From Rubrivivax sp. (GTDB taxonomy: Bacteria; Pseudomonadota; Gammaproteobacteria; Burkholderiales; Burkholderiaceae_C), in assembly GCA_019635285.1 (NCBI GenBank), contig JAHBZS010000047.1, forward strand, positions 1 through 36,705: a stretch of DNA of 36,705 bases. Reading direction: 5' to 3'. The number at the start of each line of letters is the position of its first letter. Position 1 is the first letter of the stretch. Below the pieces are notes generated by a model that searched no databases, was not told where the DNA came from, and saw only the letters and a list, made by a program, of their open reading frames with translations. This document shows, piece after piece, positions 16,438-24,699 of the stretch. The position numbers and the translations under genes are program-made.

Positions 16438-16908
16438 TCAGTGGTGCCGCAGCGACCCGCGCCGCCCGGGCCGCGCGGCCCGGGCAGGCGCCGCGGCCTC
16501 ACGCGATGACGGCGCGGACGGCGCGGCCAGCGATTCGATGATCGGGCACTCGGGCCGGTCGTCGCCGTGGCAGCAGTGCACCAGGTGTTCGAGCGTGGCC
16601 TTCATCGCCTGCAGCTCGCGCAGCTTGCGGTCGAGCTCGTCGATGTGCTGCTCGGCCAGCGCCTTGACCTTGCGGCTGGGGCGCTGCCGGTCGCGCCACA
16701 GGCCCAGCAGCTGCGCGATCTCCGGGATCGAGAAGCCGAGGTCGCGCGACTGGCGGATGAAGCGCAAGGTGTGCAGGTCGACGTCGTCGTACTGCCGGTA
16801 GCCCGCGCCGGTGCGCCGGGCCGCGGGCAGCAGGCCCACCTGTTCGTAGTGCCGGATCATCTTCGCGGACACGCCGCAGGCGCGGGCCGCCTGGCCGATG
16901 TTGAGCAT
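16438..16908 (-). CDS. cueR: MerR family copper-responsive regulator, CueR-like
   Basis: Encodes 156 aa. The N-terminal MerR HTH is MLNIGQAARACGVSAKMIRH followed by YEQVGLLPAARRTGAGYRQY, then a dimerisation helix (about 75-110). The metal loop HCCHGDDRPECPII gives Cys113 and Cys121, eight residues apart, as with Cys112/Cys120 of E. coli CueR, together with the CPII motif typical of Cu(I) sensors. A tail of about 25 Ala/Arg-rich residues is longer than usual. The start at 16908 is chosen because it aligns with MerR N-termini; the upstream in-frame extension runs through the promoter. It lies opposite copZ-copA with 183 bases between starts, and has its own MerR-type promoter at 16943-16973. 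Confidence 0.92.
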   Translation of the reverse strand: MLNIGQAARACGVSAKMIRHYEQVGLLPAARRTGAGYRQYDDVDLHTLRFIRQSRDLGFSIPEIAQLLGLWRDRQRPSRKVKALAEQHIDELDRKLRELQAMKATLEHLVHCCHGDDRPECPIIESLAAPSAPSSREAAAPARAARPGRRGSLRHH

Positions 16909-16942
16909 GTCGAAGCCCTCCTCGGTGGATCGATCGCGGCCC

Positions 16943-16973
16943 AGGCTAAAGGTTCCCACCATGGGAATGTCAA
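16943..16973 (-). promoter_or_regulatory. MerR-type promoter/operator of the cueR-like gene
   Basis: On the minus strand, -35 TTGACA (16968-16973) and -10 TAGCCT (16943-16948) are separated by 19 bases, the extended spacing that MerR-family activators need. The spacer holds the dyad TTCCC-N5-GGGAA (16953-16967), centred at the same spacer position as the CueR site of E. coli copA. This suggests that the regulator activates or tunes its own gene. Confidence 0.78.
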
Positions 16974-17022
16974 GCCGGCACGCCCGCGGCCTGATCGCCG
17001 TCAAGGCATGGCACGGCGGCGC

Positions 17023-17053
17023 TTGACCTTCCAGCGAGGTCAAGGTCCACAGT
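17023..17053 (+). promoter_or_regulatory. MerR-type promoter/operator of copZ-copA
   Basis: The -35 TTGACC (17023-17028), a 19-base spacer and a weak -10 CACAGT (17048-17053) lie about 40 bases before copZ. The dyad ACCTTCC-N7-TCAAGGT (17026-17046) has the register of the CueR box ACCTTCC-N7-GGAAGGT, with five of seven pairs kept. A weak -10 with a long spacer is the expected design for a promoter that needs metal-bound CueR to be active. Confidence 0.72.
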
Positions 17054-17091
17054 GCCGGCATCCGAACTGCCGAACTGCCAAGGAGCACACG

Positions 17092-17397
17092 ATGACGATC
17101 TTCCGTGTCGAAGACATGAGCTGCGACCACTGCACCCGCGCGATCACCGAGGCGGTGCGCCGCGTGGACCCCGCGGCGACGGTGCAGGTCGACCTGGCGC
17201 AGCGCCAGGTGCGCATCGATGCGGTGGCGGCCGACGCTGCGCAGCTGGGCGCGGCCATCGTCGCGGCCGGCTACGGCCCCGTCCCGATGGACGCGCCGCC
17301 GGCGCGCGCCGCGACGACCCGCAGCGGCGGCTGCGGCTGCGGCTGCGGTGCGGCCAAGGAACCGCCTTCCGCACCCGCCGGTGGAAGGCAGGCCTGA
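17092..17397 (+). CDS. copZ: Heavy-metal-associated domain copper chaperone, CopZ-like
   Basis: Encodes 101 aa. Residues 1-68 form an HMA ferredoxin-like fold: [20 protein letters not shown] gives the MxCxxC Cu(I) site, and [13 protein letters not shown] is the usual end of the fold. A further tail of about 35 residues contains [11 protein letters not shown], three alternating Cys that could form a second thiolate site; standard CopZ proteins stop at about 68-70 residues. It is downstream of a CueR-type promoter and 62 bases upstream of copA, so it most likely delivers Cu(I) to that ATPase, whose own N-terminus lacks an HMA domain. Confidence 0.88.
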   Translation: MTIFRVEDMSCDHCTRAITEAVRRVDPAATVQVDLAQRQVRIDAVAADAAQLGAAIVAAGYGPVPMDAPPARAATTRSGGCGCGCGAAKEPPSAPAGGRQA

Positions 17398-17459
17398 CGC
17401 GGCACGCCTGGCCTGCCCCTGCCGGGCAGGCCCGCCCTTGTACGACCCTGGAGCGCGTC

Positions 17460-19757
17460 ATGTCGAACCCCAGCCCAACCTGCCACGGCCACGGCCACGC
17501 ACACGCACACGCACACGGGCACGTGCACGCTCACGTGCACGACACCACGCAGCACGACCCCACCCCACACGCCCATGGGCGGCACCTCCACGCCGCGCAC
17601 GGGCACGCGCAGGCGACGGCGCCGTCGCGCCCGGTGGACGCGCAAGGGCAATACACCTGCCCGATGCACCCGCAGATCGTGCAGGTCGGCCCGGGCCACT
17701 GCCCCACCTGCGGCATGGCGCTGGAGCCGCTGCTGGCCACCCAGGACACCGGCCCCAACCCCGAACTGCGCGACATGACGCGCCGCTTGTGGATCGGCGG
17801 TGCCCTCGCGCTGCCGGTGTTCGTGCTGGAGATGGGCAGCCACCTGATCGACCTGCACGCCCTGCTCGGAGCGCAGCTGTCCCACTGGATCCAGCTGCTG
17901 CTGGCCACGCCGGTGGTGCTGTGGGCCGGTGCACCCTTCTTCCAGCGCGCGTGGGCTTCGGTGCGGCACCGCAGCCTGAACATGTTCACGCTGATCGCGC
18001 TGGGCACGGGCGCGGCCTGGCTCTACAGCGTCGTCGCCATGGTGGCGCCGCAGCTCTTCCCGGCCAACCTGCGCACTGCCGACGGCGCGGTGGCGGTGTA
18101 CTTCGAGGCCGCCGCGGTGATCACCGTGCTGGTGCTTCTGGGCCAGGTGCTGGAGCTGCGCGCCCGCGAGAAGACCTCGGGCGCCATCAAGGCGCTGCTC
18201 GGCCTGGCGCCGAAGACCGCGCTGAAGGTGCATGCCGACGGCCACGACGAGAGCGTGCCGGTGGAGCACATCCAGGTCGGCGACCTGCTGCGCGTGCGCC
18301 CCGGCGAGAAGGTGCCGGTGGACGGCGAACTGAGCGAGGGCCAGGGCAACGTCGACGAGTCGATGGTCACCGGCGAGCCGCTGCCCGTGGCCAAGACCGT
18401 GGGCTCCAAGGTCACGGCCGGCACGATGAACCAGACCGGCGGCTTCGTCATGCGCGCGCAGAAGGTCGGCGCCGACACGCTGCTGGCGCAAATCGTGCAC
18501 ATGGTGGCGGCGGCGCAGCGCAGCCGGGCGCCGATCCAGCGCCTGGCCGACCAGGTGGCCGGCTGGTTCGTGCCGGTGGTCATCGGCGTGGCCGCGCTGA
18601 CCTTCGTCGCCTGGCTGGCGTGGGGGCCGTCGCCCGCCTTCAGCCATGCGCTGGTCACCGCGGTGGCGGTGCTGATCATCGCCTGCCCTTGCGCGCTGGG
18701 GCTGGCCACGCCGATGTCGATCATGGTCGGCGTCGGCAAGGGCGCGCAGCACGGCGTGCTCATCCGCGACGCCGAGGCGCTGGAGAAGATGGAGGCGGTG
18801 GACACGCTGGTCGTCGACAAGACGGGCACGCTGACCGAGGGCCGCCCGCGCGTGGTGCAGGTCGAGACCGCGTCCGGCTTCGACGCCGACGAGGTGCTGC
18901 GCAGGCTGGCCAGCGTCGAGCGGGCGAGCGAGCATCCGCTGGCCGCCGCCATCGTGGCCGAGGCGCAGCAGCGCCAGCTGGCGCTGTCGCCGGTGAGCGA
19001 CTTCGATTCGCCCGTGGGCAAGGGCGTGCTGGGCCGCGTGGACGGCGAGCTCGTGGTCTGCGGCAGCGCCCGGTTCCTGGCCGAGCAGGCCATCGACACC
19101 AGCGGCCTGGCCGCCGCGGCAGACGCGCAGCGCCAGCGGGCGGCGACGGTGATCTTCGTCGCCGTCGGCGGCCGGCTGGCCGGCTTCGTGGCCATCGCCG
19201 ACCCGATCAAGGCGACGACGCCGCAGGCGCTGTACGCGCTGCAGGCCGCCGGCGTGCGCGTGGTCATGCTCACCGGCGATGGCCGCACCACCGCCGACGC
19301 GGTGGGCCGCGAGCTCGGCATCGACGAGGTGGTGGCCGACGTGCTGCCCGAGGACAAGGCCGCGGTCGTGCAGCGCCTGCAGGCCGCGGGCCGCGTGGTG
19401 GCGATGGCCGGCGACGGCGTCAACGACGCGCCGGCACTGGCCCAGGCCACCGTCGGCCTGGCCATGGGCACCGGCACCGACGTGGCCATGGAAAGCGCGG
19501 GCATCACGCTGCTGCGGGGCGACCTGATGGGCATCGTGCGCGCACGCACGCTGTCGCGCGCGACCATGCGCAACATCCGCCAGAACCTGTTCCTGAGCTT
19601 CGCCTACAACGTCGCCGGCATCCCGCTGGCCGCCGGCGTGCTGTATCCGCTGTTCGGGTGGCTGCTGTCGCCGGCGGTGGCGGCGGCGGCGATGGCGCTG
19701 TCGTCGGTGAGCGTCATCGCCAACGCGCTGCGGCTGCGCGGCCTGCGGCTGGACTGA
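17460..19757 (+). CDS. copA: Cu(I)-translocating P-type ATPase
   Basis: Encodes 765 aa and exports Cu(I) across the inner membrane. Residues 1-50 are His-rich (repeated HAHAHAH and GHVHAHVH blocks). They are followed by a heavy-metal-binding domain, YTCPMHPQI and [13 protein letters not shown] (about 63-90), rather than the usual HMA domains. Eight membrane helices are expected. The CPC ion-binding motif is [12 protein letters not shown] (Cys409), the phosphorylated Asp is in DKTGTLTEG (Asp453), the HP motif is [11 protein letters not shown], and the hinge is [12 protein letters not shown] (Gly651-Gly653). The helix 7 YN in [12 protein letters not shown] and helix 8 [16 protein letters not shown] fit the Cu(I) subgroup IB-1. 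It is co-transcribed with copZ under the CueR-like regulator. Confidence 0.95.
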   Translation: MSNPSPTCHGHGHAHAHAHGHVHAHVHDTTQHDPTPHAHGRHLHAAHGHAQATAPSRPVDAQGQYTCPMHPQIVQVGPGHCPTCGMALEPLLATQDTGPNPELRDMTRRLWIGGALALPVFVLEMGSHLIDLHALLGAQLSHWIQLLLATPVVLWAGAPFFQRAWASVRHRSLNMFTLIALGTGAAWLYSVVAMVAPQLFPANLRTADGAVAVYFEAAAVITVLVLLGQVLELRAREKTSGAIKALLGLAPKTALKVHADGHDESVPVEHIQVGDLLRVRPGEKVPVDGELSEGQGNVDESMVTGEPLPVAKTVGSKVTAGTMNQTGGFVMRAQKVGADTLLAQIVHMVAAAQRSRAPIQRLADQVAGWFVPVVIGVAALTFVAWLAWGPSPAFSHALVTAVAVLIIACPCALGLATPMSIMVGVGKGAQHGVLIRDAEALEKMEAVDTLVVDKTGTLTEGRPRVVQVETASGFDADEVLRRLASVERASEHPLAAAIVAEAQQRQLALSPVSDFDSPVGKGVLGRVDGELVVCGSARFLAEQAIDTSGLAAAADAQRQRAATVIFVAVGGRLAGFVAIADPIKATTPQALYALQAAGVRVVMLTGDGRTTADAVGRELGIDEVVADVLPEDKAAVVQRLQAAGRVVAMAGDGVNDAPALAQATVGLAMGTGTDVAMESAGITLLRGDLMGIVRARTLSRATMRNIRQNLFLSFAYNVAGIPLAAGVLYPLFGWLLSPAVAAAAMALSSVSVIANALRLRGLRLD

Positions 19758-19771
19758 GCGCGGCCGGGGGT

Positions 19772-19813
19772 GGGCAAGAGAGGCCGGCGGGGCCGGCCGG
19801 GCAGCCCCCGGCC
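19772..19813. terminator. Nested hairpin between convergent copA and VOC genes
   Basis: GGCCGGGGG (19772-19780) pairs perfectly with CCCCCGGCC (19805-19813). Inside it, GGCCGGC (19782-19788) pairs with GCCGGCC (19792-19798) around a GGG loop. This is a strong nested stem located between two converging stop codons. There is no T-tract on either strand, so it may act as a bidirectional transcription barrier or mRNA 3'-end stabiliser rather than a classical intrinsic terminator. Confidence 0.5.
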
Positions 19814-19816
19814 CGC

Positions 19817-20296
19817 TCAGCCGCGCCGGGCCGCCTCGATGGTGGCGATGTCGATCTTGGTCATCTGCATCATCGCGTCGAAGGCGCGCTTGGCCGCCGC
19901 CCGGTCGGGGTCGGTAAAGGCCGCCGTCAATGCGCGCGGCGTGATCTGCCACGACAGGCCCCACTTGTCCTTGCACCAGCCGCAGGCGCTGGCCTGGCCG
20001 CCATTTCCGACGATGGCGTCCCACAGGCGGTCGGTCTCGGCCTGGTCGTCGGTGGCCACCTGGAAGGAGAAGGCCTCGCTGTGCTTGAAGGTCGGGCCGC
20101 CGTTGAGCCCCAGGCAGGGGATGCCCATCACGGTGAACTCCACCGTCAGCACGTCACCCTGCTGGCCGGACGGGAAGTCGCCGGGCGCGCGGTGCACCGC
20201 GCCAACCTGGCTGTCGGGGAAGGTGCGTGCGTAAAAGCGCGCGGCCTCTTCGGCGTCGCGGTCGTACCAAAGGCAAATGGTGTTCTTGGCAACCAT
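19817..20296 (-). CDS. VOC family protein (PhnB-like glyoxalase-fold)
   Basis: Encodes 159 aa of the PhnB/3-dmu-9_3-mt subgroup of the vicinal oxygen chelate superfamily. It starts with NTICLWYDRDAEEAARFYAR, continues with VLTVEFTVMGIPCLGLNGGP and FKHSEAFSFQVATDDQAETD, and ends with CGWCKDKWGLSWQITP. Members have paired beta-alpha-beta-beta-beta modules, and most have no proven reaction. No signal peptide is seen. It is convergent with copA and lies 46 bases downstream of the Lrp-like gene on the same strand, so read-through from that gene is possible. Confidence 0.9.
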   Translation of the reverse strand: MVAKNTICLWYDRDAEEAARFYARTFPDSQVGAVHRAPGDFPSGQQGDVLTVEFTVMGIPCLGLNGGPTFKHSEAFSFQVATDDQAETDRLWDAIVGNGGQASACGWCKDKWGLSWQITPRALTAAFTDPDRAAAKRAFDAMMQMTKIDIATIEAARRG

Positions 20297-20342
20297 GTTC
20301 GTCCTCCATCGATGAGTAGGGACTCGCGCTGCGCCCTGCGCT

Positions 20343-20867
20343 TCAGCGCAGGTGCCCCAGCGGCAGGGCCGCGCCGGCCTTGACTTCGCCCAGCGAGAAG
20401 CTGGTGTGGATGTCCTTCACATAAGGCAGCTTGAGCAGCGAATCCATCGACCAGCGCGAATACGCGTCCAGGTCGGTGGCCATGACCTGCAGCTCGAAGG
20501 TGCCGGCACCGCTGATGTAGTGGCAGGACACCACCTCGGGCAGCGCACGGATGGCGTCTTCCAGCGCGCGCGTGGCCTCGGCGTTGTTGCGCTCGGCATC
20601 GACGCGCACGAAGGCCAGCACGCCCAGGCCGATGCGCCGCCGGTCGAGTTCGGCGCGGTAGCCGGTGATGTAGCCCTGCTGCTCCAGCCACTTGACGCGC
20701 CGCCAGGTCGGCGCGGCCGACAGCCCGATGCGCGCCGCCAGTTCGGCATTGCTCAGCCGCGCGTCGCGCTGCAGCTCGCCCAGGATGGCAATGTCGTAGC
20801 GGTCCAGGCTGCTGCCATGGGCCTCTTCGCCCGCATCCGGCGATGTCTTCTTTTCTTTTACAGACAT
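20343..20867 (-). CDS. Lrp/AsnC family transcriptional regulator
   Basis: Encodes 174 aa. The N-terminal AsnC-type HTH is LDRYDIAILGELQRDARLSN, AELAARIGLSAAPTWRRVKW and LEQQGYITGYRAELD. The RAM/AsnC effector domain follows: VLAFVRVDAERNNAEATRAL, then VSCHYISGAGTFELQVMATD. Start MSVKEKK at 20867 is preferred over the in-frame ATG at 20924, which would place the gene start over the operator-like dyad at 20883-20909. It is divergent from the indolepyruvate oxidoreductase-family gene. Lrp-type regulators commonly control branched-chain or aromatic amino-acid catabolism, so regulation of that neighbour by an amino acid is likely. Confidence 0.93.
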   Translation of the reverse strand: MSVKEKKTSPDAGEEAHGSSLDRYDIAILGELQRDARLSNAELAARIGLSAAPTWRRVKWLEQQGYITGYRAELDRRRIGLGVLAFVRVDAERNNAEATRALEDAIRALPEVVSCHYISGAGTFELQVMATDLDAYSRWSMDSLLKLPYVKDIHTSFSLGEVKAGAALPLGHLR

Positions 20868-20882
20868 GATCAAGAAAGATCG

Positions 20883-20909
20883 TTGCTTGAAGTATCGCTC
20901 TTTAAGCAA
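20883..20909. promoter_or_regulatory. Dyad in the Lrp/oxidoreductase divergent promoter region
   Basis: TTGCTTGAAG (20883-20892) and CTTTAAGCAA (20900-20909) form a 10-bp inverted repeat with one mismatch and a 7-base centre, in an AT-rich patch between the divergent genes. It fits the expected position of an Lrp/AsnC operator. Assignment to the neighbouring regulator is inference from position. Confidence 0.55.
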
Positions 20910-20977
20910 ACAAAGAAAAGACATCGCGACGCAGAAAACCTAAACTGCAGCTTCCACCTGCCAGGAGTCGCCGCCGC

Positions 20978-21142
20978 ATGAATGCTCCGTTGTCCGAAGC
21001 CATCCGCAAGGCGCTGGCAAGCGCCAGCCTCGACGACAAGCCGCGCAGCGGCTTGCGGCGCAGCCACAAGTACAGCCCGTGCGGCGCAGCCGCACGGCCG
21101 GGATTTGGCGTCGAGGCCGCCCATCAGGAGCACGCGCAATGA
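20978..21142 (+). CDS. Leader ORF duplicating the N-terminus of the downstream oxidoreductase
   Basis: This 54-aa frame starts MNAPLSEAIRKAL and matches the start of the next protein at 19 of the first 21 residues (differences at residues 6 and 14). It then diverges completely after DDK into a short basic tail. Its TGA overlaps the next ATG (ATGA at 21139-21142), and it has its own AGGAG site, itself similar to the one before the real gene. The DNA repeat is about 80 bases long with a 161-base offset. Between the copies lies a hairpin, GTGCGG-N5-CCGCAC (21079-21095). It could be a degenerate partial duplication or a functional translated leader that couples expression of the large enzyme. No function is claimed. 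Confidence 0.55.
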   Translation: MNAPLSEAIRKALASASLDDKPRSGLRRSHKYSPCGAAARPGFGVEAAHQEHAQ

Positions 21143-24100
21143 ACGCACCACTGCCGGAAGCCATCCGCAAGGCCTTGGAAAGCGCCAGCCTCGACGACAA
21201 ATACCGCCTGGCATCCGGCCGCGCCTTCATGAGCGGTGTGCAAGCCCTCGTGCGCCTGCCCATGCTGCAGCGCCAGCGCGACCTGGCTGCGGGGCTGAAC
21301 ACCGGCGGCTTCATCAGCGGCTACCGCGGCAGCCCGCTCGGCGGCTACGACCAGGCGCTGGTGGCGGCCAAGAAGCACCTGGCCGAGCAGCACATCGTGT
21401 TCCAGCCCGGCGTCAACGAAGAGCTCGGCGCCACCGCGGTGTGGGGCTCGCAGATGCTGGACCTGTACCCGCAGAGCAAGAAGTACGACGGCGTCTTCGG
21501 CATCTGGTACGGCAAGGGCCCGGGCGTGGACCGCTGCTCCGACGTGTTCAAGCACGCCAACATGGCCGGCACCAGCAAGTACGGCGGCGTCATCGCCATC
21601 GCCGGCGATGACCATGTGGCCAAGAGCAGCACCGCCGCGCACCAGAGCGACCACATCTTCAAGGCCTGCGGACTGCCGGTGTTCTTCCCCAGTGGCGTGC
21701 AGGACATCCTGGACATGGGGCTGCACGCCTTTGCGATGAGCCGCTTCTCCGGCGTGTGGAGCGGCATGAAGACGATCCAGGAGGTCGTCGAATCGTCGGC
21801 GTCGGTGAGTGTCGACCCCGACCGCGTGAAGATCATCCTGCCCGAGGACTTCGTGATGCCGCCGGGCGGGCTGCACATGCGCTGGCCCGACGCCGCGCTG
21901 GACCAGGAGGCGCGGCTCTTCGACTACAAGTGGTATGCGGCGCTGGCCTACGTGCGCGCCAACAAGCTCAACTACAACGTCGTCGAAGGCCCCAACGATC
22001 GCTTCGGCATCATCGCCAGCGGCAAGGCCTACAACGACACGCGCCAGGCGCTGGCCGACCTGGGGCTGGACGACGACACGCTGCGCCGGCTCGGCATCCG
22101 GCTGCACAAGGTCAACGTGGTGTGGCCGCTGGAAGCGACCATCACGCGCGGCTTCGCGCAGGGGCTGCAGGAGATCCTGGTGGTCGAGGAGAAGCGCCAG
22201 GTCATCGAATACCAGCTGAAGGAAGAGCTCTACAACTGGCGCCCCGACGTGCGGCCCAACGTGCTGGGCAAGTTCGACGAGCCCGATGGCGACCGCACGG
22301 GCGGCGAATGGAGCATGCCCAACCCCAGCGAGAACTGGCTGCTGCGCGCCAAGGCCGACCTGACGCCGGCGATCATCGCCAAGGCCATCGCCAAGCGGCT
22401 GAAGAAGCTGGGCGTGGGCGACGACATCGTTGCGCGCATGGACGCGCGGCTGGCCATCGTCACGGCGCGCGAGCGCGAGCTCACCGAGCTGAAGACCGAG
22501 TCCGGCGACCGCATTCCCTGGTTCTGCAGCGGCTGCCCGCACAACACCAGCACGCGCGTGCCCGAAGGCTCGCGCGCCACCGCCGGCATCGGCTGCCACT
22601 ACATGGCGGTGTGGATGGACCGCAGCACCAGCACCTTCACGCAGATGGGCGGCGAAGGCGTGCCCTGGGTCGGCCAGGCGCCGTTCACCAAAGACAAGCA
22701 TGTGTTCGCCAACCTGGGCGACGGCACCTACTTCCACAGCGGCTCGCTGGCCATCCGCCAGAGCATCGCCGCCGGCGTGAACATCACCTACAAGCTGCTC
22801 TACAACGACGCGGTGGCGATGACCGGCGGCCAGCAGGTGGGCGAGCGGCCCGAAGGCCACAGCGTCATGCAGATCCAGAAGAGCATGGTCGCCGAGGGCG
22901 TGAAGAAGGTGGTCATCGTCACCGACCAGCCCGAGAAGTACCAGGGCGCCGCGCTGGAAGCCGGCATCACCGTGCACCACCGCGACGAGCTCGACCGCAT
23001 CCAGCGCGAGCTGCGCGAGATCGAGGGCGTCACCGCCATCATCTACGACCAGACCTGCGCCACCGAGAAGCGCCGCCGCCGCAAGCGCGGCAAGCTGGCC
23101 ACGCCGGCCAAGCGCGTGGTCATCAACGAGGCCGTGTGCGAAGGCTGCGGCGATTGCAGCGTGCAGAGCAACTGCCTCAGCGTCGAGCCGGTGGAGACCG
23201 AGTTCGGCCGCAAGCGGCGCATCAATCAGAGCACCTGCAACCTGGACTACAGCTGCGTCAAGGGCTTCTGCCCGAGCTTCGTCACCGTGGAAGGCGGGCA
23301 GCTGAAGAAGCCCAAGAAGGAACAGCGCGGCGACCTGTCGAAGCTGGCCCCGCTGCCCGAGCCGACCCTGCCGAACTGCGACAAGGCCTGGGGCATCGTC
23401 GTCGGCGGCGTCGGCGGCACCGGCGTCATCACCATCGGCCAGCTGCTCGGCATGGCCGCGCACATGGAAGGCAAGGGCGTGGTCACGCAGGACGCCGGCG
23501 GCCTGGCGCAGAAGGGCGGCGCCACCTGGAGCCACGTGCAGATCGCCAACTCGGCCGCCGACATCCACACCACCAAGGTCGACACGGCACAGGCCGACCT
23601 GGTGATCGCCTGCGACTCGATCGTCGGCGCCACCAAGTACACGCTGGCGGTGATGCAGCACGGCCGCACCTATGTCGCGCTCAACACCCACGGCACGCCG
23701 ACCGCGGCCTTCGTGAAGAACGCCGACTGGCAGTTCCCCGGCGGCAACTGCGAGGCCGCGGTGCGCGCCAGCGTCGGCGACGGCCTGGTCGGCGCCTTCG
23801 ATGCCGAAGCCGTGGCGGTGCAGCTGCTGGGCGACAGCATCTACACCAACCCGCTGATGATGGGCTACGCCTGGCAGCAGGGGCGCATCCCCTTGAGCCA
23901 CGCCGCGCTGATGCGCGCCATCGAACTCAACGGCGTGCAGGTGGAGAACAACCAGCGCGCCTTCGAATGGGGCCGGCGCTGCGCGCACGACCTGGCCCAG
24001 GTGCAGGCGCAGTTCAAGGCGGCGCAGGTCATCGAGTTCGTGAAGAAGCCGTCGCTGGACGAGACGGTCGCCAAGCGCGTGGAGTTCCTCACCGGCTACC

Positions 24101-24699
24101 AGGACGCTTCCTACGCGGCCGAATACAAAGCCTTCGTCGACAAGGTGCGTGCCGCCGAGGCCAAGCTCGGCCAAAGCAAGGCCTTGAGCGAAGCCGTTGC
24201 ACGCTACCTGTTCAAGCTGATGGCCTACAAGGACGAGTACGAAGTCGCACGGCTGCACACCGATCCGGCCTTCCTGGCGAAGATCGAATCGATGTTCGAA
24301 GGCGACTACAAGCTGGTGCACCACCTGGCGCCGCCGCTGACCGCCCAGCGCAACGACAAGGGCGAGCTGGTGAAGAAGGCCTATGGGCCCTGGATGCGCA
24401 AGGCCTTCGCTGTGCTGGCCAAGCTGAAGGGCTTGCGCGGCGGGCCGCTGGACGTCTTCGCGCGCAGCGCCGAGCGCAAGACCGAGGTGGCGCTGATCGC
24501 CGAATACCGCGCCTGCATCGACGAGCTGCTGACCACGCTGGACGCGGCCAGGCTGCCGCTGGCCGCGCAGATCGCGCGCATCCCCGAAGAGATCCGCGGC
24601 TACGGCCACGTCAAGGAGCGCCATCTGCAGGCCGCGCGCACCAAGTGGGCCGCGCTGATGGCCGAATGGCGCAGCGGCGCGCAGCGCAAGGCGGCTTGA
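21139..24699 (+). CDS. Indolepyruvate ferredoxin oxidoreductase family protein (fused)
   Basis: Encodes 1186 aa, a fused alpha/beta (IorA+IorB-like) 2-oxoacid:ferredoxin oxidoreductase that oxidatively decarboxylates aryl- or branched-chain 2-oxoacids to acyl-CoA. The N-terminal domain has GFISGYRGSPLGGYDQAL. The thiamin diphosphate motif begins at NLGDGTYFHSGSLAIRQS and ends near YKLLYNDAVA. A ferredoxin-like stretch (about residues 660-720) includes CEGCGDCSVQSNCLSVEP and CNLDYSCVKGFCP. The gamma-type domain carries WGIVVGGVGGTGVITIGQLL and QDAGGLAQKGGATWSHV. Start 21139 has AGGAG upstream. It is preceded by the duplicated leader and overlaps the Nudix gene by four bases. Likely role: aromatic or branched-chain amino-acid catabolism under the divergent Lrp-like regulator. 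Confidence 0.94.
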   Translation: MNAPLPEAIRKALESASLDDKYRLASGRAFMSGVQALVRLPMLQRQRDLAAGLNTGGFISGYRGSPLGGYDQALVAAKKHLAEQHIVFQPGVNEELGATAVWGSQMLDLYPQSKKYDGVFGIWYGKGPGVDRCSDVFKHANMAGTSKYGGVIAIAGDDHVAKSSTAAHQSDHIFKACGLPVFFPSGVQDILDMGLHAFAMSRFSGVWSGMKTIQEVVESSASVSVDPDRVKIILPEDFVMPPGGLHMRWPDAALDQEARLFDYKWYAALAYVRANKLNYNVVEGPNDRFGIIASGKAYNDTRQALADLGLDDDTLRRLGIRLHKVNVVWPLEATITRGFAQGLQEILVVEEKRQVIEYQLKEELYNWRPDVRPNVLGKFDEPDGDRTGGEWSMPNPSENWLLRAKADLTPAIIAKAIAKRLKKLGVGDDIVARMDARLAIVTARERELTELKTESGDRIPWFCSGCPHNTSTRVPEGSRATAGIGCHYMAVWMDRSTSTFTQMGGEGVPWVGQAPFTKDKHVFANLGDGTYFHSGSLAIRQSIAAGVNITYKLLYNDAVAMTGGQQVGERPEGHSVMQIQKSMVAEGVKKVVIVTDQPEKYQGAALEAGITVHHRDELDRIQRELREIEGVTAIIYDQTCATEKRRRRKRGKLATPAKRVVINEAVCEGCGDCSVQSNCLSVEPVETEFGRKRRINQSTCNLDYSCVKGFCPSFVTVEGGQLKKPKKEQRGDLSKLAPLPEPTLPNCDKAWGIVVGGVGGTGVITIGQLLGMAAHMEGKGVVTQDAGGLAQKGGATWSHVQIANSAADIHTTKVDTAQADLVIACDSIVGATKYTLAVMQHGRTYVALNTHGTPTAAFVKNADWQFPGGNCEAAVRASVGDGLVGAFDAEAVAVQLLGDSIYTNPLMMGYAWQQGRIPLSHAALMRAIELNGVQVENNQRAFEWGRRCAHDLAQVQAQFKAAQVIEFVKKPSLDETVAKRVEFLTGYQDASYAAEYKAFVDKVRAAEAKLGQSKALSEAVARYLFKLMAYKDEYEVARLHTDPAFLAKIESMFEGDYKLVHHLAPPLTAQRNDKGELVKKAYGPWMRKAFAVLAKLKGLRGGPLDVFARSAERKTEVALIAEYRACIDELLTTLDAARLPLAAQIARIPEEIRGYGHVKERHLQAARTKWAALMAEWRSGAQRKAA

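Noticed and set aside
16909-17130. N-terminal extension of the MerR-like gene up to 17130
   Set aside because: It would run across the copZ promoter and its own -10/-35 boxes, and MerR proteins begin at the residues encoded from 16908.
17480-17545. CA-rich repeats considered as a non-coding microsatellite or CRISPR-like array
   Set aside because: They encode the His-rich N-terminus of copA in frame; there are no spacers of constant size.
17219-20383. Long Arg/Ala/Gly-rich frame overlapping copA on the same strand, and a 917-codon frame opposite
   Set aside because: Both are out of frame with an unmistakable P-type ATPase and contain no domain of their own.
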